A stretch of DNA of 64,000 nucleotides, from positions 62,001 to 126,000 of the forward strand of contig CAOYQO010000002.1 of assembly GCA_948566455.1 (NCBI GenBank), in the 5' to 3' direction. The stretch is from an uncultured Phocaeicola sp. (GTDB lineage Bacteria > Bacteroidota > Bacteroidia > Bacteroidales > Bacteroidaceae). Numbering within the stretch: position 1 is the stretch's first letter; every line of letters starts with the position of its first letter. Made by a program: the position numbers and the translations under genes. The notes beneath the pieces are model-generated. The model did not search any database. It saw only the letters and a list, made by a program, of their open reading frames with translations, and was not told the origin of the DNA. Shown here piece after piece: positions 8,273-16,810 of this stretch.

Positions 8273-9790
8273 TTATTGATGTTGATCTCTCAGCAAATCA
8301 TTCACCGTCTTCACCGGATTGAATGTACTTAGAGGCACCTCTACAAATACTGTATTCCAGTCACTCATTGCACCGTTCCACAAACCGGGAAGTTCCAGTG
8401 CCTTAAGATCCTTACCATTCTTCGATTTGTAAGAAATAAAACCGGTAGCTTTATCTACGAAGTTTACAAGGTCAAACTTATGGCCTTTATAATCACGTAC
8501 GGCACAAACCAGATCTACAGGATTAAAGTGCGTTCCTTTCTCAAACATTTCTTTCTTCTCCGGATCATCCATATCAATTTGGGAGCTTTCAAGAATTTGC
8601 AAAGAAATAGTTCCGTCACTGTTATATGCCAGGAACGGACCACCACCCGGTTCGCCTACATTCTTCACCATACCGCATACACGCATCGGACGGTTCAGCT
8701 TCTCTTTCAGATAAAGTACAAGTTCGGCATCTTCCAGATTCTTGGTTTCAGGGTTCTTACAGAAGAGTTTCTTTTGCAGGAATTGCAGGATTTCAATCAC
8801 CTGTTCGTGAGTATATCTGCCACTGTCCAAAAGTTCCAGATAAGCAAATGCCTTTTGTTGCAAAGCAACCAATACTCCGGCAATCAACTTTTTGTAGAGC
8901 ACAGTATCACCTTTCAGCTTATCGGGTACCACATTATCGATGTTCTTAATAAAGATCACATCTGCATCCAGGTCATTCAGATTTTCGATCAATGCACCAT
9001 GGCCACCCGGACGGAACAGCAACTTATCATTATCACGGAAAGGTTGGTTATCCATATCGGCGGCAATCGTATCCGTACTCGGCTTCTGCTCAGAGAAAGT
9101 TACATTATAATCTACTCCGTATTTCTTTGCATAAACAGCCGCTTTATCTGCCACCAATGCTTCAAACAAACGGCGGTGTTCGGGAGAAACAGTAAAATGC
9201 ACATTTACTTTACCATTCTTATTGGCTGCATAGAGCGCACCCTCTACAAGATGTTCTTCCAGCGGTGTACGATTACCGTCTTCATATCTGTGGAATTTCA
9301 ACAGACCTTTCGGCAATGCACCGTAATTCAATCCTGCAGCTTCAAGCAGTGCAGCAACTACGGCTTTATAGTTTCCCTCAGACACCAACGCAGGAATATC
9401 TTTTCCAGACATCTTCTCACAGGCAGCATTCAAATCATCATAGAAAGCAAATTTTTCAATCTGTTCAAAGAATGTCTTTTCAAATTTAGTTTCAGGAGCA
9501 TCATAATCAGCTCCGAGAAATTCGAACAAATTCTTGAACATACGGCTCGCTGCGCCTGATGCAGGAACAAACTTCACTACTACCTTATCTGTCCGGGTAT
9601 AAGCGTCCCATGCATCGAGATAGAGCTTTTGCTCATCTGCTGCAGGAGCCAGAATTCCTTTTTCCAGAGAAGCGGCAGCAGCCAGCTTCAAATATGGAAA
9701 ACCTTTCTCGAAACAAGCCAATTGTTCGGCTATCTGTTCTTCTGAGATACCTTTTTGCGTAAGCAACTCTTTGTCTTGCGGTGTTATCAT
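8273..9790 (-). CDS. DUF4301 family protein
   Basis: 505 residues from the ATG at 9790 (MITPQDKELL). A longer frame to 9838 would run into the promoter region. I recognise the Bacteroidetes DUF4301 family by its full pattern, including KFVPASGAASRMFKNLFEF, FRPGGHGALIENLNDLDADV, DNVVPDKL, NRPMRVCGMVKNVGEPGGGP and DLVCAVRDYKG. The glycine-rich FRPGGHGALI and the NVGEPGGGP loop suggest a nucleotidyltransferase or UDP-sugar pyrophosphorylase-like fold, but this is inference and no activity is established. Cytosolic, no signal peptide. Divergent from the RelA/SpoT gene across about 100 bp. Confidence 0.85.
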   Translation of the reverse strand: MITPQDKELLTQKGISEEQIAEQLACFEKGFPYLKLAAAASLEKGILAPAADEQKLYLDAWDAYTRTDKVVVKFVPASGAASRMFKNLFEFLGADYDAPETKFEKTFFEQIEKFAFYDDLNAACEKMSGKDIPALVSEGNYKAVVAALLEAAGLNYGALPKGLLKFHRYEDGNRTPLEEHLVEGALYAANKNGKVNVHFTVSPEHRRLFEALVADKAAVYAKKYGVDYNVTFSEQKPSTDTIAADMDNQPFRDNDKLLFRPGGHGALIENLNDLDADVIFIKNIDNVVPDKLKGDTVLYKKLIAGVLVALQQKAFAYLELLDSGRYTHEQVIEILQFLQKKLFCKNPETKNLEDAELVLYLKEKLNRPMRVCGMVKNVGEPGGGPFLAYNSDGTISLQILESSQIDMDDPEKKEMFEKGTHFNPVDLVCAVRDYKGHKFDLVNFVDKATGFISYKSKNGKDLKALELPGLWNGAMSDWNTVFVEVPLSTFNPVKTVNDLLRDQHQ

Positions 9791-9816
9791 ATTATCTATT
9801 TTTATTAATTGATTGC

Positions 9817-9848
9817 CAAAAATACAAAAAAACTGCAAGCCCTATCAA
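9817..9848 (-). promoter_or_regulatory. promoter of the DUF4301 gene
   Basis: On the minus strand TTG (9848-9846), 21 bp, then TATTTTTG (9824-9817). The start would be near 9810, about 20 nt before the ATG. Confidence 0.5.
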
Positions 9849-9894
9849 GAAAAAGAAGAAAAAAACTACCTTTACACCACAAAAATGGACGATT

Positions 9895-12117
9895 ATGGAA
9901 AGAGATGAATTTTTCACTACCGAAGAGAAGAAATTGCTCTTCTCTCTCTACCGAAAATTATTACAGTTGACCGGTGAGACATTACAGAAGGGCGACTGCA
10001 GAAAACTGAAAACACATCTTATCAACTCTATAAAGGATAACCGGGTTCAACGCGACACTTTCGGATTAAATCCACTGGTTAAGGATATGCAGACTGCCGT
10101 TATCGTTGCCGAAGAAATCGGAATGAAGCGGGCGTCGATTCTGGGTATTATGTTGCACGAAAGTGTGAGAAACGGAGCTTGTACTCCCGAAGAGGTGCAG
10201 GCTGCTTTCGGTGAAGATGTGGCCGGCATTATCCGTGGACTGATACGCGTAAATGAACTTTATTCCAAAAGCCCGACTATCGAATCGGAAAACTTTCGCA
10301 ATCTGTTGCTCTCTTTTGCGGAAGATATGCGCGTAATCCTGATAATGATTGCTGACCGAGTGAATATCATGCGGCAGATTAAAGATAGCAAGAACGACGA
10401 AGCCCGTCGGCAAGTGGCCAACGAGGCTGCATATCTCTATGCTCCCCTCGCTCATAAATTGGGGTTATATAAGCTGAAATCGGAACTGGAAGACCTCTCC
10501 CTGAAATATACGGAAAAAGAGGTCTATTACCATATTAAGGATAAACTAAACGAAACAAAGGCATCCCGCGATAAGTATATTGCAGCTTTTATCACCCCGA
10601 TGCAGAAAAAACTAGAGGACGCCGGACTACATTTCCACATCAAAGGACGTACAAAGTCTATCCACTCCATCTATCAAAAAATGAAGAAGCAGAAATGCCC
10701 TTTCGAAGGAGTGTATGACCTTTTTGCCATCCGTATCATTCTAGACTCACCTGTAGACAAGGAGAAGCAAGAATGCTGGCAAGCATATTCCATTGTAACA
10801 GATATGTATCAACCCAATCCCAAACGTCTGCGCGACTGGTTATCCGTGCCCAAAAGTAATGGCTACGAATCATTGCACATCACCGTGATGGGCCCTGAAG
10901 GTAAATGGGTAGAAGTACAGATACGTACTGAACGCATGGACGATATTGCCGAACGAGGCTTGGCCGCCCACTGGCGCTATAAAGGTGTGAAGGGTGAAAC
11001 AGGATTGGATGAATGGCTGACTACGGTACGTGAGGCTTTGGAAAATTCAGATAGCAATGGATTGGAAGCTATGGACCAGTTCAAACTGGATTTGTATGAG
11101 GATGAAGTCTTTGTGTTCACCCCGAAAGGTGATCTGTTTAAGTTAGGTAAAGGTGCAACAGTGCTGGATTTTGCTTTTCATATCCATAGTAAATTGGGAT
11201 GCAAATGTATCGGTGCAAAAGTTAATGGCAAGAATGCGCAACTTCGTCAGGTACTGAACAGTGGTGACCAAGTGGAGATTATGACTTCGAATACCCAGAC
11301 ACCGAAGCAGGACTGGCTGAACATCGTGACTACCTCCAAAGCACGTACCAAGATACGCCAAGCTTTGAAAGAGATGGTTGCCCGGCAGCATGCCTTTGCC
11401 AAAGAAACTATTGAAAGGAAATTCAAAAACCGAAAAATAGAGTATGATGAAGCTGTCATGATGCGCCTCATTAAACGCCTCGGCTTCAAAACTGTGACTG
11501 ATTTCTATCAAAACATTGCCGATGAAACGTTGGATGTAAACGAAATCATCGACAAATACCTGGAGCAACAGAGACGGGAAAATGATACGCATGACGACAT
11601 TATATACCGTAGTGCTGAGGGATATAACCTACAGCAAACGCAGAACGATGAAATCACCCGATCAAAAGAAGATGTACTGGTAATCGATCAGGATCTGAAA
11701 GGACTGGACTTCAGGTTAGCACGCTGTTGTAACCCGATTTATGGAGATGATGTATTTGGCTTTGTGAGTGTGACCGGTGGTATTAAGATACATCGCAGCG
11801 ATTGTCCCAATGCCACTCAACTACGAGAACGATTCGGATACCGGATTGTGAAAGCACGTTGGGCAGGTAAATCGCAAGGTACACAATATCCTATAACGCT
11901 TCGTGTAGTAGGCCATGATGACATTGGTATTGTAACTAACATCACCTCGATCATATCTAAAGAAAATGATATTTCTCTACGCTCCATCGGCATAGACTCT
12001 CATGACGGACTATTCTCCGGCACTATGACAATTATGGTAGGCGATACGGGACGTTTGGAAACACTTATAAAGAAGCTGAGAACAGTAAAAGGAGTGAAAC
12101 AAGTTTCAAGAAATTGA
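9895..12117 (+). CDS. relA: RelA/SpoT-type (p)ppGpp synthetase with degenerate hydrolase site
   Basis: 740 residues from the ATG at 9895. Order: pseudo-HD domain (about 40-190), synthetase domain (about 230-345), TGS (about 395-455), ACT at the C-terminus. Synthetase residues are intact: RTKSIHSIYQKM at 252-263, DLFAIRII from 275, and NGYESLH ending at 328. The acidic/basic loop reads RLRD, closer to the RXKD of bifunctional enzymes than the EXDD of RelA. In the HD domain the expected HD pair is HE (88-89) and the first His is absent, although ADR is kept, so hydrolysis is probably lost. Predicted role: alarmone synthesis in the stringent response, probably beside a second bifunctional Rsh elsewhere. 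dgkA follows after 2 bp. Confidence 0.88.
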   Translation: MERDEFFTTEEKKLLFSLYRKLLQLTGETLQKGDCRKLKTHLINSIKDNRVQRDTFGLNPLVKDMQTAVIVAEEIGMKRASILGIMLHESVRNGACTPEEVQAAFGEDVAGIIRGLIRVNELYSKSPTIESENFRNLLLSFAEDMRVILIMIADRVNIMRQIKDSKNDEARRQVANEAAYLYAPLAHKLGLYKLKSELEDLSLKYTEKEVYYHIKDKLNETKASRDKYIAAFITPMQKKLEDAGLHFHIKGRTKSIHSIYQKMKKQKCPFEGVYDLFAIRIILDSPVDKEKQECWQAYSIVTDMYQPNPKRLRDWLSVPKSNGYESLHITVMGPEGKWVEVQIRTERMDDIAERGLAAHWRYKGVKGETGLDEWLTTVREALENSDSNGLEAMDQFKLDLYEDEVFVFTPKGDLFKLGKGATVLDFAFHIHSKLGCKCIGAKVNGKNAQLRQVLNSGDQVEIMTSNTQTPKQDWLNIVTTSKARTKIRQALKEMVARQHAFAKETIERKFKNRKIEYDEAVMMRLIKRLGFKTVTDFYQNIADETLDVNEIIDKYLEQQRRENDTHDDIIYRSAEGYNLQQTQNDEITRSKEDVLVIDQDLKGLDFRLARCCNPIYGDDVFGFVSVTGGIKIHRSDCPNATQLRERFGYRIVKARWAGKSQGTQYPITLRVVGHDDIGIVTNITSIISKENDISLRSIGIDSHDGLFSGTMTIMVGDTGRLETLIKKLRTVKGVKQVSRN

Positions 12118-12119
12118 AT

Positions 12120-12479
12120 ATGAAATACGATTTTAAGAAACAAATCAGAAGCTTTGGATACGCCTGGAAAGGCCTCCGGCAATGTATTGGGAAAGAACAG
12201 AATCTTAGTTTCCACCTGATTACTACAATAATCGTGATAGGTGCAGGAGTCCTTTTCGACATTACACGTATGGAATGGATGATCATTATCCTTTGTATTG
12301 GTATGGTCGTAGCTGCGGAGCTCTTCAATACGGCAATTGAAAGATTGGTGGATCTGGTATCACCGGAGCGTCATCCCATTGCAGGACAAGTAAAAGATAT
12401 TGCCGCCGGTGCAGTGCTGGTATGCGCTGTTGCGGCGGCAATCATTGGAGGGATTATTTTTATCCCATATTTGTTTTGA
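12120..12479 (+). CDS. dgkA: diacylglycerol/undecaprenol kinase
   Basis: 119 residues from the ATG at 12120, starting 2 bp after the RelA/SpoT stop. Integral membrane kinase with three predicted membrane helices and the signature AAELFNTAIERLVDLV, the active-site helix of the DgkA family. SFHLITTIIVIGAGVLF and AVLVCAVAAAIIGGIIF are the other membrane spans. It phosphorylates diacylglycerol or, as in many bacteria, undecaprenol, feeding the lipid carrier used for wall and capsule synthesis. Its 3' end is only 7 bp from the convergent MFS gene and no terminator is visible there. Confidence 0.9.
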   Translation: MKYDFKKQIRSFGYAWKGLRQCIGKEQNLSFHLITTIIVIGAGVLFDITRMEWMIIILCIGMVVAAELFNTAIERLVDLVSPERHPIAGQVKDIAAGAVLVCAVAAAIIGGIIFIPYLF

Positions 12480-12486
12480 CACGGGT

Positions 12487-13530
12487 TTATCTCACTCGTC
12501 TTCTCTTATAATAGGGACGTGTCAGCAGGAAATAAAATAGTAGTGCTACAATGATTCCCACACCTATAATTTTATAGATCAATTGAAAATCTACATAAAA
12601 GTGTGGCTGCCCAACACAGGAACCGTCTTCATACATAGAATACAGTTCTATGTTGTTTGACAGGAAGCAACATACTGCAATACCTATTAAAATCCCCGTT
12701 TCCATAGCCAAATGGCAAGTTGTATTGGCTGTTCCACGCTGGCAATGCTGCGAAAGCTTGACGAATATCTTCGTAAGAGGTATTGTAAGTATCACCAAAA
12801 CAAGCAGGAAGAAAGTCGCACTGTAATCCCCATCCTTTATTATAGGTATTACTATCCCCGACACAAAAGCTATCAGCACTACATTGAGGGCAGGCAGCCA
12901 AGCCCGTGACAGTAAAAAACGGTCGATATTACAACGTCCTATACCTATAGGGGCACGGAAAGCAACATACACCCGCAATGCAAACAGTATACTAAATATA
13001 CCGCACAATGCGGAAAGATACACTACCATACTGAAGCCTTTGAGCTGGAGCATCCATATTCCTACTCCCACTCCTACCAACATACCCAGACGAGCCGCCA
13101 AAGCATATGTCATATTCCCTGCGCTACGGTGCGGAGAATTTGTAATATCAATAGCAACTGTAATTCCCGCTGTGGCCGCTAATCCGAAAGCTCCTCCCTG
13201 CACAACGGCAAGTAACAGCAATTTCGTTAAAGTATCAGCAAATAGATAACCCACCGTCGCTGCTAACATTATAAATGTGGAGTAGACAAGCACGTGCTTT
13301 CGCTTATACGCGTCTCCCAGATATGCGTGAAATGGTCCTACAAGGAACATACCCACCGCAAACACCAAAAACATACTACCCACCTGTACAGTAGAAATGC
13401 CTAAGCGTGACACCATCACCGCAGGCAGTACTGGGAATAGCATATATAGGGATGCAAAAAGCAGGAAATTAGCCATGCATATCCGCATAAATCCCAGCGA
13501 CCAAAGATTATCAATATTGCTCTTTCTCAT
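12487..13530 (-). CDS. MFS transporter
   Basis: 347 residues with about ten hydrophobic spans, somewhat shorter than the usual 390-400. The N-terminal half has LGISTVQVGSMFLVFAVGMFLVGPFHAYLGDAYKRKHVL, matching the loop 2-3 signature (GxLaDrxGrkr) in altered form. The substrate cannot be told. The last segments are poorly conserved, with a Cys-containing loop (DGSCVGQPHFYVDF). It overlaps the start of panB by 20 bp on the same strand, so the two are translationally linked; linkage to pantothenate synthesis might hint at a related substrate, but this is speculative. Confidence 0.8.
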   Translation of the reverse strand: MRKSNIDNLWSLGFMRICMANFLLFASLYMLFPVLPAVMVSRLGISTVQVGSMFLVFAVGMFLVGPFHAYLGDAYKRKHVLVYSTFIMLAATVGYLFADTLTKLLLLAVVQGGAFGLAATAGITVAIDITNSPHRSAGNMTYALAARLGMLVGVGVGIWMLQLKGFSMVVYLSALCGIFSILFALRVYVAFRAPIGIGRCNIDRFLLSRAWLPALNVVLIAFVSGIVIPIIKDGDYSATFFLLVLVILTIPLTKIFVKLSQHCQRGTANTTCHLAMETGILIGIAVCCFLSNNIELYSMYEDGSCVGQPHFYVDFQLIYKIIGVGIIVALLFYFLLTRPYYKRRRVR

Positions 13531-14332
13531 TCGGAAAGTCTAAGTTCTTCACATCAGATATATAACGGCTTATAGCGTCAGTCATTATCGTATGCAAATC
13601 GGCATAACGACGTAAGAAACGGGGACGGAAACCATTATTCATACCCAGCATATCCTGAATTACCAGCACCTGTCCGTCTACTCCACTACCGGCACCAATA
13701 CCGATAATAGGAATAGTAAGTTCGCTGGCCACACGTTCTGCCAATTCCGCCGGGATTTTCTCTAACACAATGGCAAAGCATCCTGCCTCTTCCAGCAGAT
13801 GGGCATCACGTACCAGTTTCTCAGCTTCGGTATCATCCTTGGCACGAACAGTGTAAGTACCATACTTATTGATAGATTGCGGCATCAGTCCCAGATGTCC
13901 CATAATAGGAATACCTGCACTCAGAATGCGCTTTACAGTACCTATTATTTCTTCGCCACCTTCCAGTTTCAAAGCATCTGCATGACTCTCTTTCATAATG
14001 CGGATGGCAGAAGCAAGCCCTTCCATCTCATTGCCCTGATAAGAGCCGAAAGGCATATCCACTACAACCATAGCACGTTTTACTCCACGAACTACGGACT
14101 TAGCATGATAGATCATCTGATCAAGGGTGATCGGAAGTGTCGTCACATTACCAGCCATTACATTACTGGCAGAATCACCCACAAGAATTACATCCATACC
14201 TGCACCATCCACAATCTGTGCCATAGTGTAATCATAGGATGTCAACATAGAAATTTTTTCACCTCTTTGCTTCATTTCAACAAGGCGATGAGTGGTCACT
14301 TTACGAGTGTCATCTGAAATATATCCAGCCAT
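13511..14332 (-). CDS. panB: 3-methyl-2-oxobutanoate hydroxymethyltransferase
   Basis: First committed step of pantothenate synthesis: makes ketopantoate from 2-oxoisovalerate and methylene-tetrahydrofolate. 273 residues, family length. Seen: MLTSYDYTMAQIVDGAGMDVILVGDSASNVM (metal-binding Asp residues), VVDMPFGSYQ, KLEGGEE, GIPIMGHLGLMPQS and IPIIGIGAGSGVDGQVLV. Cytosolic. Transcribed leftward with the MFS gene from a promoter at 14442-14474. Confidence 0.95.
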   Translation of the reverse strand: MAGYISDDTRKVTTHRLVEMKQRGEKISMLTSYDYTMAQIVDGAGMDVILVGDSASNVMAGNVTTLPITLDQMIYHAKSVVRGVKRAMVVVDMPFGSYQGNEMEGLASAIRIMKESHADALKLEGGEEIIGTVKRILSAGIPIMGHLGLMPQSINKYGTYTVRAKDDTEAEKLVRDAHLLEEAGCFAIVLEKIPAELAERVASELTIPIIGIGAGSGVDGQVLVIQDMLGMNNGFRPRFLRRYADLHTIMTDAISRYISDVKNLDFPNEKEQY

Positions 14333-14441
14333 AGTTTCATTTACAATTTAATTATTTACAATGTATAATTTTGACTGTGTACAGGATACACGTTGCAAAT
14401 CATATATCGTAAATTGTAGTTCATACTTTTATTTATCGCTG

Positions 14442-14474
14442 CAAAGGTAATCCTTTTTCCCTTTACTTATGCAA
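14442..14474 (-). promoter_or_regulatory. promoter of panB
   Basis: Minus-strand TACCTTTG (14449-14442) with a TTG at 14474-14472, 22 bp upstream. The leader would be about 100 nt. The -33 part overlaps the end of the HAD gene. Confidence 0.5.
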
Positions 14475-15110
14475 TTCTGTTAATTTATCGTAAGTAAATC
14501 CCTGGAAATCATCCAGAACATAGTGGCACAACGGGGTAATTTCTTCTCGTGAATTAGTGGTAGCCAGAGCAATAACTGTAGCACCGGAAGCCATTCCGGC
14601 TTTCAGACCATTAAAGGAATCCTCGAAAACATAAGTTGTTTCCGGAGTAGTACCAAATACTTCCATACCAAGCAGAAAACAATCAGGTGCAGGTTTAGAG
14701 GCAGTGAACATTTCTGCTGTGAGAATACGGTCGAACATACTTTTAATTTCAGGTTTAGCACGGTATACAGCTTCCATTTTCTTATCATTGGAGCTGGTAA
14801 CTACAGCCATTTTCACACCATTACGGTGAAGATCGGCAATAAATTCCTCCACCCCGGGAACAAAATCGTATGACATATCCTGTTCGAAGCGGTCGAGACC
14901 TACAGTGATTTCCTCTCTCTCTTTTGTCATACCGGGAAAGAAGGTATCGTAGATATACATCAGGGTCTGTCCCTTAACACGACTTTCCAGATCTTCCATA
15001 CCTAAGTAATCTACTCCCATTTTATGCCAAAAAACGCTGTACTGCGTCTCTGTGTCGACAACGACACCGTCGAAATCGAAGAGAACAGCGATGTTTTTAG
15101 TTTCAGCCAT
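14463..15110 (-). CDS. HAD-superfamily phosphatase, beta-phosphoglucomutase-like
   Basis: 215 residues. All four HAD motifs are present: I, LFDFDGVVVDTE with the nucleophile Asp near residue 12; II, AVVTSSN; III, the Lys in ASKPAPD; IV, VFEDSFNGLKAG. The alpha-helical cap sits between motifs I and II, as in beta-phosphoglucomutase and small sugar-phosphate phosphatases. Substrate not predictable. Cytosolic. It is the upstream neighbour of panB on the same strand but panB has its own promoter. Confidence 0.9.
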   Translation of the reverse strand: MAETKNIAVLFDFDGVVVDTETQYSVFWHKMGVDYLGMEDLESRVKGQTLMYIYDTFFPGMTKEREEITVGLDRFEQDMSYDFVPGVEEFIADLHRNGVKMAVVTSSNDKKMEAVYRAKPEIKSMFDRILTAEMFTASKPAPDCFLLGMEVFGTTPETTYVFEDSFNGLKAGMASGATVIALATTNSREEITPLCHYVLDDFQGFTYDKLTELHK

Positions 15111-15176
15111 ATAAACTTTCTTTTACCTTATAATGTTAATACCTTATCTATTACGATACAAAGGTCAGAATAATCC

Positions 15177-15206
15177 TTGAACCGAGCAAATAAATGAGTA
15201 ACTTTG
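15177..15206 (+). promoter_or_regulatory. promoter of the MATE gene
   Basis: TTG (15177-15179), 19 bp, TAACTTTG (15199-15206): a full match to the Bacteroides housekeeping promoter. Start near 15213, leader about 72 nt. The leader holds three GCGGAC words at 15224, 15243 and 15253. Confidence 0.7.
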
Positions 15207-15284
15207 CTGCGAATACCAGATACGCGGACGACATGGACCGGAGCGGACGAACGCGGACTCATCACTTTCTTTAGATAAATAGTT

Positions 15285-16634
15285 ATGGATAATAACCCTC
15301 ACATATTAGGTACCGAGAGCATCGGAAAACTGCTGTTGCAGTATTCCATACCCGCTATTATCGGCATGACAATAACTTCCCTATACAACATTATCGACAG
15401 TATCTTCATTGGTCATGGTGTAGGTGCAATGGGTATTGCCGGATTAGCTATTACATTTCCTTTGATGAACCTTGTGGTAGCATTCTGTACGCTGGTATCG
15501 GCAGGCGGTTCTACCATTTCATCCATCCGTCTGGGACAAAAAGATTTAGACGGAGCAACTGAAGTACTGGGAAATACGCTGATGTTTTGTCTGATTAATG
15601 CAGTAGTATTCGGTGGACTTGCTTTTCTATTTCTGGATGATATATTAAGATTCTTCGGTGCCAGTTCCGAAACATTACCTTATGCACGTGACTTCATGCA
15701 AATTATCCTGGCAGGCACCCCAATTACTTATACAATGATCGGGCTAAACAATATTATGCGTGCCACAGGATATCCTAAAAAGGCGATGTTGACTTCCATG
15801 GTAACAGTGGTCTGTAACATCATCCTTGCTCCTATCTTCATTTTCCATTTTGACTGGGGAATTCGTGGAGCAGCTACGGCAACCGTTATTTCACAGTTCA
15901 TCGGTATGGTATGGGTGGTGAAGCATTTTCTTAATAAGGACAGTTTCGTTCGTTTCCGCCCGGACTTTTGGAAACTGAAAAAGCGCATCATCAGTAGCAT
16001 CTTTTCAATCGGTATGTCTCCTTTCCTGATGAATGTATGTGCCTGTGCCATTGTGATTATCATTAATAACTCGTTGCAACGTCACGGGGGGGATATGGCT
16101 ATCGGAGCTTATGGTATCATCAATCGCCTGCTCACTCTCTATATAATGATTGTATTAGGATTGACTATGGGTATGCAGCCCATCGTAGGATATAACTTCG
16201 GTGCACAAAAGCACGACCGTGTGAAACAAACACTGAAACTGAGCATTCTGACCGGTGTGTGTATCACAAGCAGCGGTTTCCTTATTTGCGAACTTTTCCC
16301 ACATGCAGTATCCGCTATCTTCACAAATGATCAGGAACTGATTGATATTGCTTCCCGCGGTGTCCGCATTTGTGTGCTGATGTTCCCATTGGTGGGTGCA
16401 CAGATTGTGATCGGTAACTTTTTCCAGAGTATCGGAAAAGCTAAAATCAGTATATTCCTTTCACTCACCCGGCAACTTTTATATCTGCTTCCCGGTCTGA
16501 TCTTCTTTCCCCGCTTTATAGGATTGGATGGTATCTGGACCAGTATGCCGGTAGCTGACTTTTTTGCTTTTGTTACAGCCTTGATTGTGCTAGGAGTATA
16601 TATCCGAAAGAAAAACAGAGAGAGTATTTCGTAA
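15285..16634 (+). CDS. MATE-family efflux transporter
   Basis: 449 residues with twelve hydrophobic spans in two matching halves. IPAIIGMTITSLYNIIDSIFIGHGVGAMGIAGLAITFP at the start is the typical first repeat; GLNNIMRATGYPKKAML and GIIN...GMQPIVGYNFGAQKHDRV match the conserved loops. Inner-membrane Na+ or H+ antiporter for cationic drugs or metabolites; its real substrate is unknown. It has its own promoter and ends at tandem hairpins. Confidence 0.92.
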   Translation: MDNNPHILGTESIGKLLLQYSIPAIIGMTITSLYNIIDSIFIGHGVGAMGIAGLAITFPLMNLVVAFCTLVSAGGSTISSIRLGQKDLDGATEVLGNTLMFCLINAVVFGGLAFLFLDDILRFFGASSETLPYARDFMQIILAGTPITYTMIGLNNIMRATGYPKKAMLTSMVTVVCNIILAPIFIFHFDWGIRGAATATVISQFIGMVWVVKHFLNKDSFVRFRPDFWKLKKRIISSIFSIGMSPFLMNVCACAIVIIINNSLQRHGGDMAIGAYGIINRLLTLYIMIVLGLTMGMQPIVGYNFGAQKHDRVKQTLKLSILTGVCITSSGFLICELFPHAVSAIFTNDQELIDIASRGVRICVLMFPLVGAQIVIGNFFQSIGKAKISIFLSLTRQLLYLLPGLIFFPRFIGLDGIWTSMPVADFFAFVTALIVLGVYIRKKNRESIS

Positions 16635-16680
16635 GTAATTTGCACCACTCCTACAGAGGGTACAACCTTCAACCAAAAAG

Positions 16681-16761
16681 GGTGTAGCCCTAACCCCCAA
16701 AGGGCTACACCATCCATATCAAAGAGTGTAGCCATCCGGGACAGAAGGCTACACCCTTTTT
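16681..16761 (+). terminator. tandem hairpins after the MATE gene
   Basis: Two stems with related sequence: GGTGTAGCCCT/AGGGCTACACC (16681-16691, 16701-16711) and GTGTAGCC/GGCTACAC (16726-16733, 16747-16754), the second followed by a T-run. The related arms suggest a duplicated terminator. Confidence 0.8.
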
Positions 16762-16810
16762 ATTCCGCCCTACAGATACCTGTAAGCAAGACGAAAACAT
16801 ATAAATGAAC

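Noticed and set aside
8480..9559. 359-residue rightward frame
   Set aside because: Antisense to DUF4301, with no family features and no promoter.
12487..13530. MFS gene as a truncated pseudogene
   Set aside because: Shorter than usual but open, with a proper start and coupled to panB; no sign of missing sequence at either end.
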